DNA of 64,000 bases from Emticicia sp. BO119 (GCF_013912375.1 NZ_JACETV010000001.1:806001-870000), one strand, 5' to 3'; shown: positions 45,273 to 54,084, numbered from the stretch's first letter. Numbers and translations: made by a program. The notes: generated by a model not told the origin, from the letters alone.

Positions 45273-45893
45273 ATGAATCAGTACCAACAAATCACACAAA
45301 GTCAAGCCACTGACGCACAATTATTCGATCGTTTCCAGATGGAAAAGTTTCAGGAATGGAAACACTCCCGATATCCATACCGCAATCAATTGGAAGAATC
45401 ACAGAGCAATACTTGGAAATGGGTGCTTGGTATTTTCTTATGCGTGGTAGTAGGAGTGGTTAGTTTCCTTTTGTTTAAAAACAGAGGTAAAATCTTAAAA
45501 CCTGCGATGAAGAAACCTATTCTTGAAAATCAGGAAAACGAAGTTGAGCAGTTTATTCAGGAAGATTTATCTACCAGAAATGGCAAAAAGCCAAGTCCTA
45601 AATTCTTTTCAAAGTTGCAACAACATCAGCATTTCAGAGATGAAAATTTGGCTGATATGCAATCAGGAAAACAAACATTTCCAGAATTTACAGCATGGCT
45701 AGTGTCAGTGCAAGGCTTTGAAAAAGTCACAGATAACTTTTATGAGAATAAAGAAAAGGAATGTGAGATTAAAGTACTTAAGAACGGCATCAACATCTAT
45801 CCAGATGGTAGTACAGACCCCACATTCAGAGCCTTCACCGAAATCGAAAGCTTAAGTTTCAGAGAGGAGTTCTTAAATATCATTGCGCCATGA
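45273..45893 (+). CDS. Single-span membrane protein after the ATPase
   Basis: 206 residues. One membrane helix at about 48-68 (VLGIFLCVVVGVVSFLLF). The C-terminal part is soluble, with an acidic then mixed composition. It is five bases after the ATPase gene and overlaps the M23 gene by four. It may anchor the ATPase to a membrane. Function unknown. Confidence 0.55.
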   Translation: MNQYQQITQSQATDAQLFDRFQMEKFQEWKHSRYPYRNQLEESQSNTWKWVLGIFLCVVVGVVSFLLFKNRGKILKPAMKKPILENQENEVEQFIQEDLSTRNGKKPSPKFFSKLQQHQHFRDENLADMQSGKQTFPEFTAWLVSVQGFEKVTDNFYENKEKECEIKVLKNGINIYPDGSTDPTFRAFTEIESLSFREEFLNIIAP

Positions 45894-46459
45894 AAAAGAA
45901 AACGCTCCTGATTGCTACGGGAATAGCTGCTACAGTAGCAGGATTATTCGCTTTTAACCGAAAGAAAAGCATTGTTTCTCCTCTGAAAATCCGGGTAGAT
46001 TCTCAGGGTAACGGCAATTTCGGTGCCAGTCGGACAGGATTCGGCAAACACTATGGCATTGACCTCGTTGTTACCGAGGGGCAAAAGGTATATGCACCCT
46101 TTTCTGGTTCGGTGAATATCATTGAAAATGCACTTTCTGATAAAAAAGGGTACAAAGGAGTAAGAATATTTGCAGAAAACAATTTGCAGATAGATGTTCT
46201 GTATATCATACCTGCTGTGGCAAATAACTCAATCGTCAAAAAAGGTCAACTCATTGGCTATGCCCAGAATATTACAAAGGCGTATAACCAAAGTATGCTA
46301 AATCATATCCACGTCGAACATTACGACCGGGCAAAAAGCATCTTCTTGAATCCGACTGATTATTATTTTGGCTCAATTCTGACAGCCTCATCAGGTAAGA
46401 CGTATCTGGAAATGACTCCCGAAGAGTATGCAAATTATGTAGCACACCAATTTGAATAA
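45890..46459 (+). CDS. Membrane-anchored M23 metallopeptidase
   Basis: 189 residues. N-terminal membrane helix (about 5-22), then an M23 (lysostaphin-like) domain with HYGID at 54-58 and HIH at 139-141, the expected zinc ligands. It would cut peptide cross-links in peptidoglycan. Its location in the structural block suggests a virion-associated entry enzyme. Confidence 0.82.
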   Translation: MKKKTLLIATGIAATVAGLFAFNRKKSIVSPLKIRVDSQGNGNFGASRTGFGKHYGIDLVVTEGQKVYAPFSGSVNIIENALSDKKGYKGVRIFAENNLQIDVLYIIPAVANNSIVKKGQLIGYAQNITKAYNQSMLNHIHVEHYDRAKSIFLNPTDYYFGSILTASSGKTYLEMTPEEYANYVAHQFE

Positions 46460-46461
46460 CC

Positions 46462-46713
46462 ATGATTTTTAATACCCTCTACAATTCCGAAACTGGAAAT
46501 TTCCGTATCGCGACCGTCAAACAAATCAGAGAAATCTATTTTGAGGGTATGTCGCAGCATACGTTTATTAACCTTTTTACCCCCCAAAATAGAAAGGATT
46601 TGGCTAATGCTGGATTCAGAAGTTTTAAGGGCTATCAAAACCCTCAAGTGGTTGAATATATCGTCGTAACTGTCGGAAGGATCAACGTAAAAAGAGGAAA
46701 TGACAGGAAATAA
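46462..46713 (+). CDS. Small unknown protein ending in a decamer array
   Basis: 83 residues, starting two bases after the M23 stop. Soluble, basic C-terminus. Its last codons and stop lie inside the purine-rich decamer array at 46691-46760, so the C-terminal residues may be constrained by that DNA signal. Function unknown. Confidence 0.5.
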   Translation: MIFNTLYNSETGNFRIATVKQIREIYFEGMSQHTFINLFTPQNRKDLANAGFRSFKGYQNPQVVEYIVVTVGRINVKRGNDRK

Positions 46714-46760
46714 GAGGAAATGAGAGGAAACAACAGGAAGCGAGAGGAAACGAGCGAAAA
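46691..46760 (+). repeat. Seven-unit purine-rich decamer array
   Basis: Units of exactly 10 bases with core AGAGGAAA or ACAGGAAA (AAAGAGGAAA, TGACAGGAAA, TAAGAGGAAA, TGAGAGGAAA, CAACAGGAAG, CGAGAGGAAA, CGAGCGAAAA). The spacing is near one helical turn and each unit contains an AGGA box. It lies 60 bases before the candidate major structural gene. Confidence 0.75.
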
Positions 46761-46820
46761 TTTTTGACTGAGGACACTTCTACTTTGAGCCTAAAATTCA
46801 AAAATTTAACTCTTTAGACA

Positions 46821-47471
46821 ATGGCAAAAACTTTAAGCGTCAGTAAGCAGGTTCTTATTGCTAACTATAAATCTGATCTCAATGCTAACTCTGGTATTGA
46901 AGCTGGTTATGTAATTACACCAGCGACCGACGGCACAGCAGGTCTGAAAATCTACGGTAGAGTTCGTCCAGATGTAAACCGCGTGGATTTGCTTCCTAAA
47001 ACTGCATTAGGTTCTCGTGGTATCACTGAAACTGCCGCGCAAGATAAATATATGGCAGATTTAGCTGCATTGAAAACATTCTTCGGTTTGGTAAATGCTG
47101 GCGATACAGCTACTGCAATTAGTATGCCTTGGATTAAATTGGATGCTTCTGGTGTGTATTGGGACCCACAAGTAGCTACGTTCCCAGAAACGGCGGTATA
47201 TTCCGTTGCTACAACTGATGGTGTAACGACCGATTCTTCAAACACGCACAAATACTTGAACTACTTTGACCCTAAAACGGGTGATTTCGGTTCAATTCCG
47301 GTAAAAGCTACTGCTGATGGTACGCCAACTACAGAAACCTTCTTCCAGAAGTATAAAAACTGGTTTATCGGTGGTGGTATCGTTGCTGCTGTAGGTGTTT
47401 TGGCTGCTCTGCTCTGGCCGAAAAAAGTGAAGCGCATTCTTCCAAAAGCCCTCAAACGAGGTCGCAGATAA
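46821..47471 (+). CDS. Candidate major structural protein with C-terminal membrane anchor
   Basis: 216 residues. A beta-rich Ala/Thr/Asp-rich domain, no signal peptide, then a membrane helix at about 181-200 (GGGIVAAVGVLAALLW) and a very basic tail (KKVKRILPKALKRGRR). The gene is isolated, with its own upstream control region and a strong terminator, as usual for an abundant virion protein. Candidate promoter TTGAC at 46764, TACTTTG at 46780. The fold is not recognised, so the role is inferred. Confidence 0.55.
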   Translation: MAKTLSVSKQVLIANYKSDLNANSGIEAGYVITPATDGTAGLKIYGRVRPDVNRVDLLPKTALGSRGITETAAQDKYMADLAALKTFFGLVNAGDTATAISMPWIKLDASGVYWDPQVATFPETAVYSVATTDGVTTDSSNTHKYLNYFDPKTGDFGSIPVKATADGTPTTETFFQKYKNWFIGGGIVAAVGVLAALLWPKKVKRILPKALKRGRR

Positions 47472-47496
47472 TCTAAAATATTTTTATTGTCATAAG

Positions 47497-47536
47497 AAAT
47501 GGCGTAGTGTGAAAACCATGCTACGCCATTTTTCTA
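47497..47536 (+). terminator. Strong intrinsic terminator
   Basis: AATGGCGTAG pairs perfectly with CTACGCCATT, followed by a T-run. It directly follows the candidate major structural gene and would isolate it from the downstream genes. Confidence 0.8.
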
Positions 47537-47549
47537 AGTAGCCAAAAGG

Positions 47550-48062
47550 ATGGAAGAGAATAAAAACAGTAATGCAAATGCGATAGATAGTTTAGCCTCT
47601 GCTGCTTCTAAGGGAATAAACGCATTTCGGATTCAGAAAGAATTAAAGCTTTGGTTGATTCTGGCGGTTGTAGGTGGAGTAATAATCTTTTTCATTGTCC
47701 GTGCAATCAAAAAATCGGCCTTGAATGATATTCCTCTTCCCGAATTGCCTACTGGTGGTGACCCCATCGCTGACCCTGATACCTACAAACAGGATGCGGA
47801 AATTACCGCAAAATCGGTAAAAGATGTAACAGAGGGTTGGTTTACGCTTGCCTCTACAAAAGAATCAGTTTTCAGAAAACTATATGCAATGTCTGACCGG
47901 GATTTAGTGTATGTGTATCGGGTATATAGTAACCTGTACTACAAAAAATCTCAGGAAACCATGACGGCCGCTATTGATTCGGAATCGAATTATATACCAG
48001 AATGGCAGGGAGGTGTAAAAGTGAAATTAGTGAACCGATTAAATCTATTAGGCGCAAAATAA
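47550..48062 (+). CDS. Single-span membrane protein
   Basis: 170 residues. Membrane helix at about 34-51 (LWLILAVVGGVIIFFIV) followed by a basic stretch (RAIKK), then a soluble domain with a proline/glycine linker. It begins a second late operon after the terminator. Function unknown; a virion membrane protein is likely from context. Confidence 0.5.
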   Translation: MEENKNSNANAIDSLASAASKGINAFRIQKELKLWLILAVVGGVIIFFIVRAIKKSALNDIPLPELPTGGDPIADPDTYKQDAEITAKSVKDVTEGWFTLASTKESVFRKLYAMSDRDLVYVYRVYSNLYYKKSQETMTAAIDSESNYIPEWQGGVKVKLVNRLNLLGAK

Positions 48063-48063
48063 G

Positions 48064-48249
48064 ATGAATGATATAGATAAAATCTACGAGATAGTACAGG
48101 ATAGCAAAAACGGTAAGTTAAAGCTTCCTGAAATCACTATTTCTCTGGATAATCAGACTATCGGTTTGATTGTCGCAGGTGTGGGTGGGCTTTTCGGGCT
48201 CATGTTTTTGGGTGTCTATTGGTTAATCAAATCGACGCTTAAAAAATGA
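48064..48249 (+). CDS. Small single-span membrane protein
   Basis: 61 residues with one membrane helix (IGLIVAGVGGLFGLMFLGVYWLI) and a short basic end. It starts one base after the previous stop. Length and form match phage minor membrane components. Confidence 0.5.
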   Translation: MNDIDKIYEIVQDSKNGKLKLPEITISLDNQTIGLIVAGVGGLFGLMFLGVYWLIKSTLKK

Positions 48250-48386
48250 AACTCAGACTAGGCACAGTCGCGGTAGTCATTAGCTTAATCGCTTCCGTGA
48301 TGTCGATTACTTGGATAGGGTACAACTGGAGAAAAGAGTACAAAGCCTTAAAAGCAAATGAGAAAACCCCAACTGACACAGTTTAG
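48246..48386 (+). CDS. Very small membrane protein
   Basis: 46 residues: MKLRLGTVAVVISLIASVM start, one membrane span, polar end. Starts with a four-base overlap and ends inside the next gene's 5' end. The tight packing supports it. Confidence 0.45.
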   Translation: MKLRLGTVAVVISLIASVMSITWIGYNWRKEYKALKANEKTPTDTV

Positions 48387-48912
48387 AAAGCACAATCAAA
48401 GAAGCATTATTACTTTGATTGTCGGGTCAATTCTCTTTCTCTGGGTTCTTATTTCTCAGTTACCTCCTGTAAAAGACAGCAAACAAAAATCTTATTTAGG
48501 TCAGGCGAATTTGCCACGTGGGGTTCGCAATAACAACCCCGGCAATATCCGATACAATCCTGCTAATGCCTGGAAAGGTAAAATACCACTGACACAAAAG
48601 TCAGACCTCGCATTCGAGGAATTTATTGAGTACAGATATGGGGTTCGTGCGCTCTTGATTCTATTGAAAAACTTCATTTTCTCATACGGCACAATCGAAA
48701 AGATTATCAGCCGATACGCTCCGGCCAATGAAAATGAAACTGAAAGATATGTTAGGGCTGTAGCGGCCGAAACGGGAATCCCTCGCGATCAGGCACTAAC
48801 CAGTACACAAGAAACGCTCCGAAAACTGTCTATTGCCATCACTCGTCAGGAAGTTGGCAACGGCTATGAAATTTCAAACGAAGATTTTTTAAACGCTTAT
48901 AATATTATTTAA
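48358..48912 (+). CDS. Membrane-anchored phage transglycosylase-like protein
   Basis: 184 residues. Membrane helix at about 17-33, then GVRNNNPGNIRY (around residues 56-67), the opening of a domain annotated in virion-associated lytic enzymes. The middle FEEFIEYRYGVRALL and the NENETERYV block fit a lysozyme-like helical fold. It probably degrades peptidoglycan during entry or assembly, as do membrane-linked transglycosylases in PRD1-type and related phages. Confidence 0.7.
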   Translation: MRKPQLTQFRKHNQRSIITLIVGSILFLWVLISQLPPVKDSKQKSYLGQANLPRGVRNNNPGNIRYNPANAWKGKIPLTQKSDLAFEEFIEYRYGVRALLILLKNFIFSYGTIEKIISRYAPANENETERYVRAVAAETGIPRDQALTSTQETLRKLSIAITRQEVGNGYEISNEDFLNAYNII

Positions 48913-48915
48913 TCA

Positions 48916-49365
48916 ATGGCAACTAAAGAATTTAACCGTAATAAAACAGCCTTGAAAAATGCTGTTAAGCAAACAAAAGCACAGTTAAAAGGAGTGGCTA
49001 AGGAAGTGACAGTTACAACTTATCCAAAAGGAGTCTGGAAAAAGACTTTAAAGAAAAACTTCGAAAAGAATGTGACTTTGTTAGGAGGTAAACCAGCAAA
49101 AGAAGCGCCTGCTAAGAAAGTTACAACTGAGACAATCACTCCGAAAAAACGAATTGAATGGACACCTATGCTAAAAAAGAAAGCGGCCGCAGAATTATTG
49201 GTAGTAGTCAACCGTCAGGAAACTGCCAAAGTTGACCATTTGGCCGGACTTACAAATGATAGATTCGGAAATATGGTATACAAAGGGAAGAAATATACTT
49301 ATTCGGCTAAACCCTATCGGTATCAAGGTAAAGGCCCTGTCCTTTTTAACGTAAGAGTGGATTAG
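48916..49365 (+). CDS. Basic protein, paralogue of the 49425 gene
   Basis: 149 residues, strongly basic, Lys/Ala-rich in the first two thirds. The C-terminal 60 residues (WTPMLKKKAAAELL then GKKYTYSAKPYRY) align with the whole of the 66-residue protein next door (WTGKLKKAASTALL then HNYTIW). It may bind nucleic acid. Function unknown. Confidence 0.5.
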   Translation: MATKEFNRNKTALKNAVKQTKAQLKGVAKEVTVTTYPKGVWKKTLKKNFEKNVTLLGGKPAKEAPAKKVTTETITPKKRIEWTPMLKKKAAAELLVVVNRQETAKVDHLAGLTNDRFGNMVYKGKKYTYSAKPYRYQGKGPVLFNVRVD

Positions 49366-49389
49366 AATTAAATCGTATTCAACTTGAGT

Positions 49390-49408
49390 AACACCAAATA
49401 AGGAGTCA
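49390..49408 (+). repeat. AACGCCA-family element (variant AACACCA)
   Basis: AACACCAAATAAGGAGTCA, between two paralogous small basic genes. Contains a GGAG that could serve as a ribosome-binding site. Confidence 0.55.
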
Positions 49409-49424
49409 TTAATAAATATCAATC

Positions 49425-49625
49425 ATGGCAAAAAATGTTAAATGGACAGGAAAGCTTAAAAAAGCTGCCTCAACCGCGCTCTTAGGAATTGCAAACGCCT
49501 ATGAGACTAAAAGACGCACACGTTTAGTAGGAGTAAAATTTAGCAGTGATGGTTCTGCAAAATGGAGTGGTCATGCTCATAATTATACTATTTGGGCAGA
49601 AGATTTAAAGCCAGATTCTAAATAA
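49425..49625 (+). CDS. Small basic protein, paralogue
   Basis: 66 residues, basic and aromatic, homologous to the C-terminal third of the preceding protein. An AACGCCA-type element (49390-49408) precedes it and another (49637-49655) follows. Function unknown. Confidence 0.5.
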   Translation: MAKNVKWTGKLKKAASTALLGIANAYETKRRTRLVGVKFSSDGSAKWSGHAHNYTIWAEDLKPDSK

Positions 49626-49636
49626 TTAGCTGAAGC

Positions 49637-49655
49637 AACGCCAAATAAGGAGTTA
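49637..49655 (+). repeat. AACGCCA-family element
   Basis: AACGCCAAATAAGGAGTTA, followed by TCCGCAGCTA. It matches the element upstream of rep (38042-38060) in core and downstream GCAGCTA. Confidence 0.6.
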
Positions 49656-49691
49656 TCCGCAGCTATAAACTCATTCAAATTGTCAAAAATC

Positions 49692-49958
49692 ATGAAAGAT
49701 AAAATTAAACCATTTCAAAAATTACCAGAAGCCAAGAAAGTTTTCATTTTCGACAGTGGTGTTCAGGGGTACGTTGAAACCGAAGACGGATTGTTACACA
49801 CCTTCGCCAGTCATGCGGCTCCGCACGTAACCGCTGAAAGTAAACTGGATTTGTGTACCAATGCCGAAACCCCTGCCAAATACAAAGCCGTTGCGGCCAA
49901 AGCTTTAGCGGCTTATCGCAAAGAGGGCAAAACAGGGGACATCGAAGAAAGCCTTTAA
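49692..49958 (+). CDS. Unknown small phage protein
   Basis: 88 residues from the ATG at 49692 (MKDKIKPFQKLPEAKK). The C-terminal half is Ala/Lys-rich and helical (YKAVAAKALAAYRKEGK). No family recognised. It ends two bases before the next gene. Confidence 0.5.
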   Translation: MKDKIKPFQKLPEAKKVFIFDSGVQGYVETEDGLLHTFASHAAPHVTAESKLDLCTNAETPAKYKAVAAKALAAYRKEGKTGDIEESL

Positions 49959-49960
49959 TC

Positions 49961-50428
49961 ATGGCCCTGATTGGTTTTGAACACGCAATAGCGGAGAAAA
50001 ATCTTTGGAGAAAGTTTATGCTCAGTCTGGGCAATCGCAATGAGATTATTCATTGTGAGTTCATTTTTCCTAATGCTAATCTCCGTTTGAGTTCGTGGCA
50101 AGATAAAGGGGTACAGTTCAAACCTCTTTCTGAAATCAATAAAAGGGAGTTTCTGCTTTTCGATTTGGGTAGTTCAGTCGATGCGCAAATCATGGATTTT
50201 TTTACACTGAACAATGGGAAAGGGTATGACAAATCAGCATTGATTACAGATTTGATTCTCAGAATGCAGTGGAAAAACAACGACAGGTTTTTCTGTAGTG
50301 AGATTTGTTACATACTTCTGAAATATAAATTAGGTCTGAATCTTCCTGAACGAATTCCTTCACAAGTCAGCCCGCAAGAATTGTATAAAATGGTTCAAAA
50401 GACAGGTATACCACAGGTTTATCTATGA
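49961..50428 (+). CDS. Permuted papain-like (NlpC/P60, YiiX-type) hydrolase
   Basis: 155 residues from the ATG at 49961; a longer frame would overlap the previous gene. His31 in EIIHCEFIF comes before Cys112 in FFCSEICYILL, the circularly permuted order of YiiX/NlpC-P60-like enzymes. Members hydrolyse amide or thioester bonds, including peptidoglycan peptides. It may be another cell-wall or maturation enzyme of the virion. Confidence 0.65.
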   Translation: MALIGFEHAIAEKNLWRKFMLSLGNRNEIIHCEFIFPNANLRLSSWQDKGVQFKPLSEINKREFLLFDLGSSVDAQIMDFFTLNNGKGYDKSALITDLILRMQWKNNDRFFCSEICYILLKYKLGLNLPERIPSQVSPQELYKMVQKTGIPQVYL

Positions 50429-50943
50429 AAAAAAAGATTCGAAATAAAATCATTGGGGCTGTTTCTATCATTGGGGTAGTGGGAATCACCGTCGCTATTA
50501 TCAGGTATTTTTCTAAAAAAAAATCTACGCCTGTAATCCTTGATAAATCTTCAACAGTGGTAGTAGGTGCTAGTGGTGGGGGAGGTAGTGGGACAGGTAC
50601 GCCTAACGTGCCTCCATCAAACACACTCAGTGCCTTTACAATTAAAAAAGCTTATCTGGATAATGGTATTTATTTGTCTTATGTTTCAATAGATGAGGCT
50701 CTTGACAAGAACTTAGACGAAGAGGTTACCAACCAGAACGGAACGGTTTACACGACCAGTATGGATGATGGAAGCATCGCTTTTAATGAGGTCAGTGGAA
50801 ATACTTTCTATCCGACCGGATTCTATTTCTACGAACCTACAACTGAAATGCTCCTGATTGACCAACAGGGGGTAATGCATTTCTACCATGACATTGATAA
50901 AAACGGATTAAACGCACAACCAATTAAAGACGGTACTGTATGA
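50425..50943 (+). CDS. N-terminally anchored protein, unknown
   Basis: 172 residues. Membrane helix at about 8-27 preceded by KKKIRNK and followed by SKKKS. Then a Ser/Gly linker (GASGGGGSGTG) and a beta-rich domain. The linker may let the domain reach through the cell wall or capsid. Overlaps both neighbours by four bases. Function unknown. Confidence 0.5.
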   Translation: MKKKIRNKIIGAVSIIGVVGITVAIIRYFSKKKSTPVILDKSSTVVVGASGGGGSGTGTPNVPPSNTLSAFTIKKAYLDNGIYLSYVSIDEALDKNLDEEVTNQNGTVYTTSMDDGSIAFNEVSGNTFYPTGFYFYEPTTEMLLIDQQGVMHFYHDIDKNGLNAQPIKDGTV

Positions 50944-53048
50944 AAAAAATATGGCTCATATTATTACTCATTTCAACTGCTGTTTTCTCACAAACGAAAT
51001 ACAGTAGCTTAAATGATGCTTGTACTAAAAATGCTTTAGGCTCTGGGTTTAATAATTCAGACAAAACGATTTACATTCCGGCAGTTAGTGTCGGAAATTA
51101 TGCTTTTTTAAATAATAGTAATCGCTCATTCCGAAGATTGGCCAGAGGTTATTATTATTATCCTTCTACCAATTCAGCCTTTCAGACGAATCTGCGTGGT
51201 ATGATTACCGATATGCAGAGTTGTGCAATGGGTGCAGGTAGTCTTAGTGTAGTCAATCAGTTTTCCACCGGGCTAACCGGAGATTCAGGTTATCAGGTTG
51301 ATAATGGTGGATCATACTGGTATTATCAGCCTAACAATGAGTTTTATAGTCAGTTCTCTGTTACACCTACAGTCAACAACTTTGTACAGGTTGCTTTAGA
51401 TACCAGAGGTTTCGGGAATGGTCAGGGAGTTGTCAAATACAAAGTTGAAAATTCAATCAACTGGTTGACTAAGCAACAATTGGAAGCTATCGACTTTTCG
51501 AATATGAAAGGTCGTGATGTCAGCATCATGGCTTGTATGTTTGATGGAAACAATATTACTGAAACCAAACAGAGCATTGTCCATTTTAAAGGCGACAACA
51601 CTTCAAAAGTAGCCAGTTTTTACAAACGAAATTCGACGAACCGGTTACCTCAATTGCCATACGTTTTTCCTGAATTTGGTACCCTTACCGATAAATATAA
51701 TATTTTAGGTTTCGGTCAATTAGACGGTTCTTACAACTACCAGAATCAAAACTATTTGACAAGGGGTTTCAATGTGATTGACTGGAAGTTGAACAACAGC
51801 ATACCACTTATCAATCGCATCGGTGCCTCTTATGATGAATGGGCGTACGATAACGGCGCGCCAAGGCTTAACGGTCCGGGTGCAACCCAATGGGTAGCTA
51901 ATACACCTATTCAAAATCTCTATGGTTGGTTTAATTCTTATGTGATTCAACCCGCCGCTAATCACAAATTCTTTTTTGTCGATTTTGAAGCATGGTCATA
52001 TTATATTTTAGATAATCAGGTTGCTGCTGATAAAATGGCAAGCCTTTTTCGCGCTTTTAAACAAGCAAATCCGAATGTATTATTGATGTCTTATGTGGGT
52101 ACAAGGGGTTTTAAATCCTCAACCCTACAACAGATTACACAACCGGAAATGTTGGCCGAAAATAACAAGTATAATCAATCGCTTGCGCAGGTTGCCAAAG
52201 AATTTGAGACAAAGACGGTAAACTACATAAACGTCAGTACCGGACAGTATGATGGTACATCTGGTTATTTGAGTGAATATATTGATGTAATTAATGCTGG
52301 TGATTATCAGCATTTTATTAGTCATTCATGGTTTTATTCTACGATTCAGGAATTTGAATTAGCCAAACTTTATCATCCAAGCAAAAAAGTTCTAGCCCTT
52401 AATTGGAGTTATGTCGAAACTGTTCCGGGCTCTGATTTTAATAGTGTTCGTAGGTATCATAAGAAAACCAATGATTCGGCCTATTATTTCGTAGACTACA
52501 AAGTAGCTGTACCATTCTCTCATATGTATAATGTCACTGCCTGGGCAAACTTTATCGGAGATGGTACTTGGAATTGGCATGACCCCTATAATGCAGTTGA
52601 GGGATTTGATTACCACGGCCTCGCCGGAAAAGACCCAATAAGTGGGCAGAAAAAGCCAGGCTTATATAGTACAAATGTGGGAATGATGGAAGTGTCAACT
52701 TGTATCGGGTATGATCAGGTAGCAATGGCTTTGTATGAACTCAAGCAAAACGATACCATTCTGGTAGGTAATCAACCAATTCAAAGAGTGGATTTCTCAA
52801 CGGACAACGGCAATTCTTATTATACAGGGGAACAGTTAAAACCTGCTTCGGCCGACTTTTACCATATACCTGTGGTTCGTGTGAAGAAACATCCATCTAA
52901 GAATGAATGGTTGCTACTGGCTGTAAATCGCTATAACGAAATGTGGCAGAATCAGACTATCAAAGTGAAAATACCGGGTACAGGTCAGACAGTCGATGTG
53001 ATTCTGTACGGGCAGTATACCAGTATCAGAAGAATCAAATTAGAATAA
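50940..53048 (+). CDS. Large Sec-exported protein, possible TIM-barrel hydrolase or receptor-binding protein
   Basis: 702 residues with a clear signal peptide (IWLILLLISTAVFSQ). The central region around residues 350-560 (FFFVDFEAWSYYI, VLLMSYVGTRGF, VLALNWSYV, TWNWHDPYN) has the strand-acidic residue rhythm of glycoside-hydrolase-like barrels. No family is named with confidence. In the late operon of a phage it may bind or cut a surface polysaccharide. A Sec signal on a virion protein is unusual. Confidence 0.6.
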   Translation: MKKIWLILLLISTAVFSQTKYSSLNDACTKNALGSGFNNSDKTIYIPAVSVGNYAFLNNSNRSFRRLARGYYYYPSTNSAFQTNLRGMITDMQSCAMGAGSLSVVNQFSTGLTGDSGYQVDNGGSYWYYQPNNEFYSQFSVTPTVNNFVQVALDTRGFGNGQGVVKYKVENSINWLTKQQLEAIDFSNMKGRDVSIMACMFDGNNITETKQSIVHFKGDNTSKVASFYKRNSTNRLPQLPYVFPEFGTLTDKYNILGFGQLDGSYNYQNQNYLTRGFNVIDWKLNNSIPLINRIGASYDEWAYDNGAPRLNGPGATQWVANTPIQNLYGWFNSYVIQPAANHKFFFVDFEAWSYYILDNQVAADKMASLFRAFKQANPNVLLMSYVGTRGFKSSTLQQITQPEMLAENNKYNQSLAQVAKEFETKTVNYINVSTGQYDGTSGYLSEYIDVINAGDYQHFISHSWFYSTIQEFELAKLYHPSKKVLALNWSYVETVPGSDFNSVRRYHKKTNDSAYYFVDYKVAVPFSHMYNVTAWANFIGDGTWNWHDPYNAVEGFDYHGLAGKDPISGQKKPGLYSTNVGMMEVSTCIGYDQVAMALYELKQNDTILVGNQPIQRVDFSTDNGNSYYTGEQLKPASADFYHIPVVRVKKHPSKNEWLLLAVNRYNEMWQNQTIKVKIPGTGQTVDVILYGQYTSIRRIKLE

Positions 53049-53064
53049 CCAAACCCTTATAAAT

Positions 53065-53283
53065 ATGACCGCAAACGGTAATAATGATAGCATAAACATT
53101 CCTTTTGTGGGAGGTTTGATTATGTCCCTAATAGAACCACTGAAACATCTTTTTATTGAACCTAGCACATTTATGACATTCGATATTTTTAAAACCATTT
53201 TTCTTGGTTTTGTAGGTGCTATCGCATCGGGGATTGGTTCGCTGGTTTGGAATAAATATTTGAAAAAACGCTTTAAACCTTAA
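53065..53283 (+). CDS. Small membrane protein, holin candidate
   Basis: 72 residues with two hydrophobic segments (LIMSLIEPLKHLF and FLGFVGAIASGIGSLVW) and a basic tail (KKRFKP). Immediately upstream of a second small membrane gene and the endolysin, the usual position for holin genes. Confidence 0.5.
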   Translation: MTANGNNDSINIPFVGGLIMSLIEPLKHLFIEPSTFMTFDIFKTIFLGFVGAIASGIGSLVWNKYLKKRFKP

Positions 53284-53288
53284 CATTC

Positions 53289-53579
53289 ATGGAACAGCTT
53301 TTCAATGCGGAATTTATACAACTGTCTATTTTGGGGCTGGTAGGAATTCTGGTTAGTTATCTGGAACAAATGGACAATGCTAAAAAACAGGGTTTGAGAT
53401 TTCACTTGAAAAATCAGTTAACCAGTGTTTTAATGACAATCGTCTTAACTATAGTAACAATTTTCTTAAGGGAAGATATAAAAGAAATCTATGTGGTGAC
53501 CAATGTCGGTGCAATCGCATTGGGCTATACAGGTAGTAGTTTTCTTTTTGCAGTCCTCAAATCCAAAGCCCCTAAGTAA
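53289..53579 (+). CDS. Three-span membrane protein, holin candidate
   Basis: 96 residues with likely spans at about 10-24, 50-65 and 75-90. It overlaps the endolysin gene start by one base. Small three-span proteins next to endolysins are typical class I holins, which set the time of lysis by opening holes in the inner membrane. Confidence 0.6.
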   Translation: MEQLFNAEFIQLSILGLVGILVSYLEQMDNAKKQGLRFHLKNQLTSVLMTIVLTIVTIFLREDIKEIYVVTNVGAIALGYTGSSFLFAVLKSKAPK

Positions 53580-54064
53580 TGGAACTATCAGCAAAAAGTT
53601 TATTCGAACTGAAAAAGTCGGAGGCGTTCAGGTCGAAGCCTTACCGAGATAAAGTCGGCATATGGACAATCGGTTATGGTAGTACCTATTATCCGAATGG
53701 AATGAAGGTTAGCGAATTCGACTCGCCTATAACAGAAGCGGAGGCGAGTAAATTAATGATGGATTTATTCAAAAAGGATTTTGCTCCTCATATACCTCAA
53801 AATGTTAATCAACAACAATTTGACGCTCTGGGTCAATTGATTTATAATATAGGTTCAAGCAATTTCAATATGTCTACTTTAAAGAAAAAAGTGTTGGCTA
53901 ATCCAAATGACCCAACTATCAGAGATGAGTTTTTAAAGTGGAACAAAGGTACTATCAATGGTCAAAAGGTGGTTATACCTGGCTTAACAATACGCCGAAA
54001 AAGAGAAGCTGAATGGTATTTCAAAAAAGAAATGAAATTTTCAGCAACGCCATATAAAGTGTGA
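53579..54064 (+). CDS. GH24 (T4-lysozyme-type) endolysin
   Basis: 161 residues, without signal peptide. The catalytic triad corresponds to T4 lysozyme E-D-T: Glu15 in KKSEAF, Asp24 in YRDKVGIWTIGYG and Thr30. It cleaves the beta-1,4 bond of peptidoglycan. Without an export signal it needs a holin to reach the wall, consistent with the two membrane genes just upstream. An AACGCCA-type element overlaps its 3' end (54046-54064). Confidence 0.9.
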   Translation: MELSAKSLFELKKSEAFRSKPYRDKVGIWTIGYGSTYYPNGMKVSEFDSPITEAEASKLMMDLFKKDFAPHIPQNVNQQQFDALGQLIYNIGSSNFNMSTLKKKVLANPNDPTIRDEFLKWNKGTINGQKVVIPGLTIRRKREAEWYFKKEMKFSATPYKV

Positions 54065-54084
54065 GACGTTCGAAAATTTTCACT
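54060..54084. repeat. Short 25-bp form of the TGTGA element
   Basis: TGTGA-N15-TCACT over 25 bases, spanning the endolysin stop. It has the spacing of the inner half of the 39-bp element. A second 25-bp form is at 60717-60741. Confidence 0.5.
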
